Below, one piece after another: positions 6,797 to 12,482 of a DNA stretch of 13,246 nucleotides. Under the pieces are notes generated by a model. It was not told the origin of the DNA. It searched no databases and worked only from the letters and a program-made list of their open reading frames with translations. Numbering within the stretch: position 1 is the stretch's first letter; each line of letters opens with the position of its first letter. The translations under genes were made by a program, and so were the position numbers. Location: NCBI GenBank assembly GCA_029777145.1, contig JAKOSS010000546.1, positions 1 to 13,246 on the forward strand, written 5' to 3'. Origin of the DNA: Acidobacteriota bacterium (lineage in GTDB: Bacteria > Acidobacteriota > Blastocatellia > Pyrinomonadales > Pyrinomonadaceae).

Positions 6797-7375
6797 ATGG
6801 ACGAACTTTCCGAAAAGAAATGGCTCGTCGTCGGTCTCGGGAATCCGGGCTTGCGGTACGAGAAAACGAGGCACAATCTCGGTTTCATGGTCGTCGATCG
6901 GCTGGCCGAACGGCTTCAGACGACGGTCAGACGCGTTGAATGCCGGGCGCTGATCGGACGCGGACAATCGGCCGGAGCGACGATCGAGCTCGCCAAGCCG
7001 CAGACGTTCATGAACCTCAGTGGCGAATCGGTCAGCTGCCTTCTTCGCAAGGAAGACCGGTCGGTTCGAAAGCTGATCGTGATCTCGGATGATCTCGCGT
7101 TGCCGTTCGGATCGATCAGGGTCCGGCCGAAGGGAAGTCACGGCGGACAAAACGGTTTGCGGTCGATCATCGATTGTTTGAAAACACAGGAATTCACCCG
7201 GTTGCGCATCGGTATCGATCCGGAGCGCCCGGTCGGGGACGCGAGCAGTTTCGTTCTCGATAATTTTTCGAAGAGCGATCTCAAAGAGGTCGACTCGATA
7301 CTGGACTTAAGCGCCGATGCCGTACTTTCGATCGTCGAAGACGGAGTTGAAAAGGCAATGGCCGAATTTAACTGA
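6797..7375 (+). CDS. pth: Peptidyl-tRNA hydrolase
   Basis: This enzyme releases peptides from peptidyl-tRNA that drops off the ribosome, recycling tRNA in the cytoplasm. The 192 residues match the bacterial Pth family. Asn16 in VVGLGNPG, His26 (catalytic) in YEKTRHNLGF, Asn73 in FMNLSG, Asp98 in ISDDLALPFG and Asn119 in GSHGGQNGL correspond to the known active-site set. The start ATG has a GGAG Shine-Dalgarno (6787-6790) six bases upstream. It is 39 bases after rplY and probably in the same transcript as prs-rplY. Confidence 0.96.
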   Translation: MDELSEKKWLVVGLGNPGLRYEKTRHNLGFMVVDRLAERLQTTVRRVECRALIGRGQSAGATIELAKPQTFMNLSGESVSCLLRKEDRSVRKLIVISDDLALPFGSIRVRPKGSHGGQNGLRSIIDCLKTQEFTRLRIGIDPERPVGDASSFVLDNFSKSDLKEVDSILDLSADAVLSIVEDGVEKAMAEFN

Positions 7376-7402
7376 ATCGAAGCGGATTTCGGATGAAAAG
7401 AT

Positions 7403-7430
7403 CCCAAATCGCAAATCGCAAATCCCAAAT
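7403..7430 (+). repeat. Four tandem heptamers C(C/G)CAAAT upstream of rpsF
   Basis: Four consecutive 7-base units, CCCAAAT, CGCAAAT, CGCAAAT and CCCAAAT, occupy 7403-7430 and are followed by GGGGG. The outer and inner pairs are identical, so the array is symmetric. I have the impression that repeats of this kind are scattered through related genomes, but that is recollection and not checked here. Confidence 0.8.
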
Positions 7431-7447
7431 GGGGGTACGCCCTTCTT

Positions 7448-7470
7448 GCTTCGACGCGGGGCGTCGAAGC
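7448..7470 (+). promoter_or_regulatory. Perfect 10-bp hairpin in the rpsF leader
   Basis: GCTTCGACGC (7448-7457) and its exact reverse complement GCGTCGAAGC (7461-7470) enclose a GGG loop. The hairpin ends 11 bases before the rpsF Shine-Dalgarno. There is no T-tract after it, so it is not a standard terminator. It also lacks the bulged CCG expected of the S6:S18-binding leader motif. It may belong to the same repetitive element as the adjacent heptamers. Confidence 0.7.
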
Positions 7471-7481
7471 TGGAAAGCCAC

Positions 7482-7489
7482 AAGGAGGA
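7482..7489 (+). promoter_or_regulatory. Shine-Dalgarno of rpsF
   Basis: AAGGAGGA lies a few bases before ATG 7492 and decides the start. An upstream in-frame ATG (7393) would translate the repeat and the hairpin and is rejected. Confidence 0.9.
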
Positions 7490-7491
7490 AA

Positions 7492-7875
7492 ATGGCAAAT
7501 AGAACGTACGAAGTAATGTATATCGCGACGCCGGAAACGAACGACGAAACGATCGGAAAGCTCAATGAAGCGATCGTCAGTCTCGTCGAAAAAGAAGGCG
7601 GCAGCGTTGTCAAGACGGACGATTGGGGCCGTCGCAGGCTTGCTTATCCGATCAAGAAAAAGACGGAAGGCTACTACATGTTGTTCGAGATCGAAGGCTC
7701 CGGACAGGAAATCGCCGAACTCGAACGCCGGATGCGCGTCAACGATCTGATCATGCGCTACATCACGGTCCGTGTGGATGAAGAGCGCAAGGCCGCCGAA
7801 AAGAAACAGGCGAAGCGCGATCGCCGCCGCAACCGTGGCGAAAAGGATGAATCCGGCGATGCCGAGTCGAACTAA
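7492..7875 (+). CDS. rpsF: 30S ribosomal protein S6
   Basis: S6 pairs with S18 on the platform of the small ribosomal subunit. The 127 residues begin MANRTYEVMYIATPE and include DDWGRRRLAYPIKKKTEGYY and RVNDLIMRYITVRVDE, the typical S6 core of about 95 residues. The rest is a highly charged tail (EERKAAEKKQAKRDRRRNRG, then an acidic end). The start is set by a near-perfect Shine-Dalgarno. In many bacteria ssb lies between rpsF and rpsR; here it does not, and rpsR follows after 21 bases. Confidence 0.96.
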   Translation: MANRTYEVMYIATPETNDETIGKLNEAIVSLVEKEGGSVVKTDDWGRRRLAYPIKKKTEGYYMLFEIEGSGQEIAELERRMRVNDLIMRYITVRVDEERKAAEKKQAKRDRRRNRGEKDESGDAESN

Positions 7876-7880
7876 CCATC

Positions 7881-7887
7881 GAGGAGG
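7881..7887 (+). promoter_or_regulatory. Shine-Dalgarno of rpsR
   Basis: GAGGAGG is nine bases before ATG 7897 and only three before TTG 7891, which favours the ATG as the start of rpsR. Confidence 0.85.
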
Positions 7888-7896
7888 ATCTTGAAA

Positions 7897-8187
7897 ATGG
7901 AAAAGGAAAAAGAAAACACCAGTACTAACGAAAGCACCGAACTCGATGCCAACATAGAGCAGGATCTCGAAAAGATGCCGCGTCGCTTCCAGCGTCGCCG
8001 GCCTCGTCAGTCCGTTCCCGATTACGTCGATTGGAAGGACGTCGATTTTCTGAGACGCTTTATTCCGGAGCGCGGAAAGATCATGCCGCGTCGGATCTCG
8101 GGCATCACTGCCAAGGACCAGCGCCGCGTCGCCCGCGCGATCAAACGGGCGCGTTCGATGGCGCTCATTCCGTTCGTCGCGGACTAA
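7897..8187 (+). CDS. rpsR: 30S ribosomal protein S18
   Basis: The 96-residue S18 binds 16S rRNA as a heterodimer with S6. The core is seen in [40 protein letters not shown] and [15 protein letters not shown]. An acidic N-terminal extension of about 28 residues ([20 protein letters not shown]) precedes the basic core. The Cys cluster of zinc-binding S18 forms is absent, so this is a zinc-free version. It is followed by rplI after 18 bases that contain the rplI Shine-Dalgarno. Confidence 0.96.
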   Translation: MEKEKENTSTNESTELDANIEQDLEKMPRRFQRRRPRQSVPDYVDWKDVDFLRRFIPERGKIMPRRISGITAKDQRRVARAIKRARSMALIPFVAD

Positions 8188-8205
8188 GCAAGGAGGATTC
8201 AAATC

Positions 8206-8766
8206 ATGGCAAATACCACAGTTTTGTTGCGCGAGGACATCGAGACCCTCGGCGGACGCGGCGAGATCGTCAAGGTCAAGGCCGGTTACGCCAGAAATTA
8301 CCTGCTGCCGCAGGGGTTGGCGTCGCTTGCGACGAAAGGAAACGTCAAGCAGATCGAACTCGAGCGCGCCGCGCTCCTGAAGAAAGCGGCGCAGGAAAAG
8401 GCGACCGCCGAACTGCAGGCCGGACAGATGTCCGGGCTCTCGCTCGAGTTCACCCGCAAGGCCGGTGAAACCGGGACGCTTTTTGGTTCAGTGACCTCGA
8501 TGGACATCGCCGAAGCGCTTGCCGCAAAGGGTTATGAGATCGACCGCCGTCGCGTGAACCTGAAGGAAGCGATCAAGGAGACCGGCGAATATACGGTCGG
8601 CGTCAAGCTCCACCGCGAAGTCGTTTTGAGCGTCCCCGTGGTCGTCAAAGGCGAGGGACAGACCGAAGAGGTTGCCGTCGCGGCTGCGGCTGAAACGGTT
8701 GCCGAACCGGTAACCGAGACGGTTGAAGAAGTTGTCGAGGAGACGGCGGAAGAAACCGAAAACTAA
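8206..8766 (+). CDS. rplI: 50S ribosomal protein L9
   Basis: L9 binds 23S rRNA near the L1 stalk and reaches towards the neighbouring ribosome. The 186 residues begin with the N-terminal domain (TVLLREDIETLGGRGEIVKV, then KAGYARNYLLPQGLA). A central helix (about residues 42-75) leads to the C-terminal domain (TGTLFGSVTSMDIAEALAAK). Bacterial L9 is usually about 150 residues. The extra 35-40 here form a low-complexity acidic tail rich in Glu, Val, Ala and Thr. The Shine-Dalgarno AAGGAGGA (8190-8197) is eight bases before ATG 8206. It is the last gene of the rpsF-rpsR-rplI group and is followed by two terminators. Confidence 0.96.
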   Translation: MANTTVLLREDIETLGGRGEIVKVKAGYARNYLLPQGLASLATKGNVKQIELERAALLKKAAQEKATAELQAGQMSGLSLEFTRKAGETGTLFGSVTSMDIAEALAAKGYEIDRRRVNLKEAIKETGEYTVGVKLHREVVLSVPVVVKGEGQTEEVAVAAAAETVAEPVTETVEEVVEETAEETEN

Positions 8767-8775
8767 GCCCAAAAG

Positions 8776-8802
8776 AACGTCCGAGGTTTTGGACGTTTTT
8801 TT
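8776..8802 (+). terminator. Rho-independent terminator of rplI
   Basis: AACGTCC (8776-8782) pairs exactly with GGACGTT (8791-8797). The T-tract (8796-8802) begins in the stem end and gives seven T. It starts nine bases after the rplI stop codon. Confidence 0.85.
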
Positions 8803-8818
8803 GTCGAGGTAGTATCAT
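8789..8818 (+). promoter_or_regulatory. Candidate dnaB promoter between two terminators
   Basis: TATCAT (8813-8818) is a good -10 match. TTGGAC (8789-8794), 18 bases upstream, is a poor to moderate -35. The predicted start near 8825 would fall inside the second hairpin, making that hairpin part of the dnaB leader. This is a weak, position-supported suggestion. Confidence 0.25.
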
Positions 8819-8820
8819 CA

Positions 8821-8856
8821 AAGACTGCAACCGGCAATCCGCCTGCAGTCTTTTTT
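8821..8856 (+). terminator. Second terminator hairpin upstream of dnaB
   Basis: AAGACTGCA (8821-8829) is the exact reverse complement of TGCAGTCTT (8844-8852), giving a 9-bp stem with a 14-nt loop. The run TTTTTT ends at 8856. It could back up the rplI terminator or act as an attenuator for dnaB, whose ATG is 31 bases further on. Confidence 0.7.
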
Positions 8857-8873
8857 GTTTGGATTTTCCAAAC
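8857..8873. promoter_or_regulatory. Perfect palindrome just upstream of dnaB
   Basis: GTTTGGA (8857-8863) and TCCAAAC (8867-8873) are exact reverse complements around a TTT centre, 14 bases before the dnaB start. It could be an operator for a dimeric regulator or a small leader hairpin. No Shine-Dalgarno lies between it and the ATG. Confidence 0.5.
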
Positions 8874-8887
8874 CGATTTCGCGACAA

Positions 8888-11800
8888 ATGAATCCGACCA
8901 CCGACTTCGCCCGCGATCAGTTTCTGGAGAAGCCGCTGCCGAGTAGTCCCGACAGCGAGCGCGTGATCCTTGGCGCCATCCTCCTCGACAATCAACTCAT
9001 CAGCCAGGCGATCGAGCATCTCCGTTCGGAGGATTTTTACTCGCCGCTGCACCGCCGGATCTTCAAGGCGATGACCGCGCTGTTCGAACGCAGCGAGCGG
9101 ATCGATCCGATCCTCATCGGTGAGGAACTCAAGAAGGACGGCTCGATCGAGTCGATCGGCGGGATCGCCACGATCACGAATCTCACGTACGGATTGCCGC
9201 ATTTTTCGGACATTTTCGACTACGCGAAGGTCGTCAAGGACAAGTCGATCATCCGCTCGCTGATCAAGGTCTGCAACCAGATCACCAGCGAGGCGCTCGC
9301 CGAGGAAGAGGACGCGGCGGACATTCTCGACCATGCCGAGCAGCAGATCTTCGCGCTTGCCGATGAACGCACGCGGCAGGGCTTTGCGCACATCCGGCCG
9401 ATCGCCGAAACGGTCCTCGCGCGGGTCGAGGAATATGCCAAACGCGAAACGCACGCGTTGACCGGGCTCGCGACCGGATTCCGCGATCTCGACGAGAAGA
9501 CGTCGGGTTTGCAGAAGACCGACCTGATCATCATTGCCGCGCGGCCGTCGATGGGCAAGTGCCTTGAAGAAAACAGCCTGATCACGCTCGAAGACGGAAG
9601 CGTTAGGACGATCAGGCAGATCGTTGAGGAACGAAAAGCCCGGTTGCTGACGCTGGGCGGGGATTTCCGATTCTCGGTCGCCGAGGTCTCGGATTTCGTC
9701 GATGACGGAATCAAGCCCGTGTATCGGGTTACCACCGGGCTCGGCAGGAGAATCGAAAGCACTCTTCCGCACCCGTTTCTGACGATCAACGGATGGAAAT
9801 CTCTCGCCGAGCTTTCGGTTGGCGATCACATTGCGGTTCCGCGGATTCTTGGCGTCTTCGGTAACGGTGAATTGCGCGATTGCGAGATCAAGTTATTGGC
9901 CTATCTGATCGGCGACGGCTGTCTGTCAAAAGGCTCGCCTGAGTTTACGATCGAGAACGAGCGGATCCGGGATGATTTCATCGCGGCTGTTGATGAGTTC
10001 GGCGATGTGGAGGCGGTCAAATGCAACACAGCGGACCGGGCCTTCACGCTTCGTGTTCGCGGGATGAAAGGAACAGGTCGCAAATCGAATCCGCTGACAA
10101 ATTGGCTGAATGAACTTGGGATTCTTGGCCATCGCGCCAATGGAAAATTCGTCCCCGATGTCGTATTCAGTCTCAGTCGGGATAGCATTTCGCTATTTCT
10201 GAATCGATTGTTCGCGACCGACGGTTGGGCCAGCCTGCTGACAAGCGGACAGGCGCAGTTGGGTTATGCGTCCGTGAGTGAACGGCTGATCAGACAAGTC
10301 CAGCATTTGCTGCTCCGATTCGGAGTGATCGCACGACTAAAGAAACGATCCGTCGCTTACCGCGGTACGCGTCGGGTCGCGTGGCAACTCGATATCACCG
10401 ACGCGCAATCGATACGGACGTTCATCGATGAGATCGGTATTGTCGGTAAGGAAGGGAAGACCGGAGAAATACGAACGGCTCTTAGAGACCGGGAATATCG
10501 GACGAACCGCGATCTTATCCCGGTTGCGATCTGGGATCACATCAGATCCGCAAAAGGTGACGAATCTTGGAGTGCGGTTGCGCGCCGGGCAGATATCGCG
10601 GGCCACACGAATATCCACGTCGGGCGACGCGCTCCGACCCGCGAGCGTTTGGGGAAATTGGCGGCGGCACTTTCGGATGCCTACCTTGCCGACCTCTCGC
10701 GGAGCGATGTTTATTGGGACGAGATTCGCGACATCGAATACGTCGGCGAGAAGCAGGTCTACGATCTGACGGTCCCCGGAACGCACAATTTCGTCGTCAA
10801 TGACATCTGCGTTCACAACACCGCGCTCTGTCTTACACTTGCACAGAATGCCGCCGTTCAGGAGAGTGCGACGGTTGCCGTGTTCTCGCTTGAAATGTCG
10901 AAGGAGCAGCTCGTCATGCGCATGCTCTCGAGCGAGGCCAAGGTCGATGCGCATCGGTTCCGGACCGGTTACCTGACACGCGACGAATGGGCGCGGCTCG
11001 CCGAAGCCATCGGGACGCTGTCGGAAGCGAAGGTCTTTATCGACGACACTCCGGGCATCTCGGTGCTCGAAATGCGCGCGAAGCTTCGCCGGTTGGCGGC
11101 CGAGCAAAAGAAACTCGATCTCGTCGTCGTCGATTATCTGCAGCTGATGTCGGGTTCCAAACGGTCCGAATCGCGTCAGCAGGAAGTTTCGCAGATCTCA
11201 CGCGAACTCAAGGCGCTGGCAAAGGAACTGCAGGTTCCGGTCGTCGCTCTTTCACAGCTTTCGCGCGCTCCGGAGGCAAGAAATCCTCCGAAACCGATGA
11301 TGTCGGATCTTCGTGAAAGCGGATGCCTTGCCGGTGAATCACTTGTCACGCTGGCGGATTCCGGCAAACGTGTGCCGATTCGGGATCTGATGAATCAGCC
11401 TGACGTCGAAGTATGGGCCCTAAATTCGAAAACCTGGAAGCTCGAACGTTCCAGGGTCACCAATGCTTTTTGCACAGGAAGCAAGCCGGTCTTTAAGCTC
11501 AAGACACGGCTCGGACGCGAAATCCGTGCGACTGCAAATCACAAGTTTCTTCGTTTCGACGGATGGGAAAGACTCGATAATTTGAAGTCCGGGGACAGAA
11601 TTGCAACGCCGAAAGATACAGTCGTTGACCGTTCGCTGAACGAGTGTTTGTGGGACGAGATCGTCTCGGTTGAATCTGATGGTACTACCGAAGTCTACGA
11701 TCTTACGGTCGATGGAAATCACAATTTCGTTGCACAGGATATTATCGTGCACAACTCCATCGAACAGGACGCCGACGTCGTCGCGTTCATTTATCGCGAG

Positions 11801-11953
11801 GATTACTACAAGCCGACCGAGGAAAACGCGGGTATCGCCGATATCCTGATTGCGAAACAGCGCAACGGGCCGACCGGAACTGTGCGGTTGGCGTTCTTGA
11901 AGGAATTCACGAGGTTTGAGAATTATTATGGCGAATACGAAAGCAATGATTGA
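8888..11953 (+). CDS. dnaB: Replicative DNA helicase with two inteins
   Basis: DnaB is the hexameric ATP-driven helicase that unwinds DNA at the replication fork and recruits primase. The 1021-residue precursor contains inteins at residues 225-644 and 813-956. Removing them leaves 457 residues, normal for DnaB. The N-terminal domain is at about 15-120 (SPDSERVILGAILLDNQLIS). The RecA-like domain follows. Walker A is ARPSMGK (to Lys224) joined after splicing to Thr645 in TALCLTLAQNAA. Walker B is LDLVVVDYLQLMSG (Asp749). The DLRESG motif ending at residue 812 joins to SIEQDADVV from Ser957. ATG 8888 was chosen because upstream codons lie in a terminator T-tract; there is no Shine-Dalgarno. Activity must depend on splicing, since intein 1 breaks the ATP site. 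The gene follows rplI as in many bacteria, but two terminators separate them. Its end overlaps the next gene by 26 bases. Confidence 0.97.
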   Translation: MNPTTDFARDQFLEKPLPSSPDSERVILGAILLDNQLISQAIEHLRSEDFYSPLHRRIFKAMTALFERSERIDPILIGEELKKDGSIESIGGIATITNLTYGLPHFSDIFDYAKVVKDKSIIRSLIKVCNQITSEALAEEEDAADILDHAEQQIFALADERTRQGFAHIRPIAETVLARVEEYAKRETHALTGLATGFRDLDEKTSGLQKTDLIIIAARPSMGKCLEENSLITLEDGSVRTIRQIVEERKARLLTLGGDFRFSVAEVSDFVDDGIKPVYRVTTGLGRRIESTLPHPFLTINGWKSLAELSVGDHIAVPRILGVFGNGELRDCEIKLLAYLIGDGCLSKGSPEFTIENERIRDDFIAAVDEFGDVEAVKCNTADRAFTLRVRGMKGTGRKSNPLTNWLNELGILGHRANGKFVPDVVFSLSRDSISLFLNRLFATDGWASLLTSGQAQLGYASVSERLIRQVQHLLLRFGVIARLKKRSVAYRGTRRVAWQLDITDAQSIRTFIDEIGIVGKEGKTGEIRTALRDREYRTNRDLIPVAIWDHIRSAKGDESWSAVARRADIAGHTNIHVGRRAPTRERLGKLAAALSDAYLADLSRSDVYWDEIRDIEYVGEKQVYDLTVPGTHNFVVNDICVHNTALCLTLAQNAAVQESATVAVFSLEMSKEQLVMRMLSSEAKVDAHRFRTGYLTRDEWARLAEAIGTLSEAKVFIDDTPGISVLEMRAKLRRLAAEQKKLDLVVVDYLQLMSGSKRSESRQQEVSQISRELKALAKELQVPVVALSQLSRAPEARNPPKPMMSDLRESGCLAGESLVTLADSGKRVPIRDLMNQPDVEVWALNSKTWKLERSRVTNAFCTGSKPVFKLKTRLGREIRATANHKFLRFDGWERLDNLKSGDRIATPKDTVVDRSLNECLWDEIVSVESDGTTEVYDLTVDGNHNFVAQDIIVHNSIEQDADVVAFIYREDYYKPTEENAGIADILIAKQRNGPTGTVRLAFLKEFTRFENYYGEYESND
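9560..10819 (+). mobile_element. DnaB intein 1: P-loop intein with LAGLIDADG homing endonuclease
   Basis: This 420-residue intein (precursor residues 225-644) starts with Cys225 and ends His643-Asn644, with Thr645 as the first C-extein residue. It sits between the Lys and Thr of Walker A. Splicing block A is CLEENSLITLEDGSVRTI. Block B carries Thr292 and His295 (TLPHPFL). Blocks F and G are VYDLTVPGTHNFVVND and ICVHN. Between them is a homing endonuclease with two LAGLIDADG-type helices, LLAYLIGDG (336-344, Asp343) and LFLNRLFATDGW (436-447, Asp445). Both acidic residues are present, so it may be active. Residues about 555-598 resemble an XRE-type helix-turn-helix. All splicing residues are intact. 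Intein mobility copies the element into intein-free dnaB alleles; activity here is inferred. Confidence 0.95.
11324..11755 (+). other. DnaB intein 2: natural mini-intein without endonuclease
   Basis: This 144-residue intein (precursor residues 813-956) starts with Cys813 and ends His955-Asn956, with Ser957 next. It lies between DLRESG and SIEQDADVV, the position of the Synechocystis PCC 6803 DnaB intein, which it closely resembles. Block A is CLAGESLVTLADSGKRVPIR, block B is ATANHKFLRFDGW (Thr882, His885), and blocks F and G are VYDLTVDGNHNFVAQD and IIVHN. The endonuclease is replaced by a short linker (about KDTVVDRSLNE). All known splicing residues are present, so it should splice but not home. 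By hand count, 11521-11750 is about 47% GC, lower than much of the surrounding helicase sequence, though some extein stretches are similar. Confidence 0.95.
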
Positions 11954-12473
11954 TGATCTTCGTTACCCGATCGGACGTTTCGATAAGAGCGCGCCGGTCT
12001 CGGCCGAACAGCGTGCGTCGAACATCGCGGCGATCCGCGATCTGTCGGCGGCAGTAGAAGCGGCAGTTGCCGGGCTCGACGAGGCGCAACTCGACACCGA
12101 ATATCGACCCGGCGGTTGGACGGTGCGGCAGACGGTCCACCACATTGCCGATTCGCATCTCAACTCGTTTTGCAGGTTCAAACTGGCCCTGACCGAAGAC
12201 GTTCCCACGATCCGTCCGTACGCGGAGGATCTTTGGGCGGAACTGGCCGACAGCAAACTTCCGCTCGAGCCGAGCCTTTCGATCATACGAGGCGTCCATT
12301 TCAGGCTGTTCACATTGCTCGATGCGATGTCGGACGAGGATTTCGGCCGGCGGCTGAATCACCCCGACTCAGGTGAGTTTACGATCGAAGCGCTGCTCGC
12401 GTTGTATGCGTGGCACGGGGCGCATCACGTCGCGCACATCACAGGACTTAGGGAACGAAACGGCTGGAATTGA
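11928..12473 (+). CDS. DinB/YfiT-like putative metal-dependent enzyme
   Basis: This 181-residue protein belongs to the DinB four-helix superfamily and looks closest to B. subtilis YfiT (DLRYPIGRFDK at the start, then YRPGGWTVRQTVHHIADSHL). The likely metal ligands are a His in the HHIADSH motif (His71/72/77) and a His pair in the C-terminal WHGAHHVAHI (His163-170). Some members of this superfamily are bacillithiol- or mycothiol-dependent transferases; others are of unknown function, and no substrate can be assigned. The start is either ATG 11928 (used here) or ATG 11946, which gives MIDDLRYPIGRF and aligns better with some homologues. Neither has a good Shine-Dalgarno. Either way the gene overlaps the end of dnaB, which suggests translational coupling. 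It converges with pxpA, leaving nine bases between their stop codons. Confidence 0.85.
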   Translation: MANTKAMIDDLRYPIGRFDKSAPVSAEQRASNIAAIRDLSAAVEAAVAGLDEAQLDTEYRPGGWTVRQTVHHIADSHLNSFCRFKLALTEDVPTIRPYAEDLWAELADSKLPLEPSLSIIRGVHFRLFTLLDAMSDEDFGRRLNHPDSGEFTIEALLALYAWHGAHHVAHITGLRERNGWN

Positions 12474-12482
12474 TCGTCGGGG

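Noticed and set aside
7376..7491. Conserved S6:S18-binding rpsF leader
   Set aside because: The expected bulged CCG within a stem is not found; the only strong structure is an uninterrupted hairpin with a GGG loop.
8645..9829. 394-codon minus-strand frame over the rplI end and dnaB start
   Set aside because: It crosses two terminators and known genes, and its composition is that of a shadow frame.
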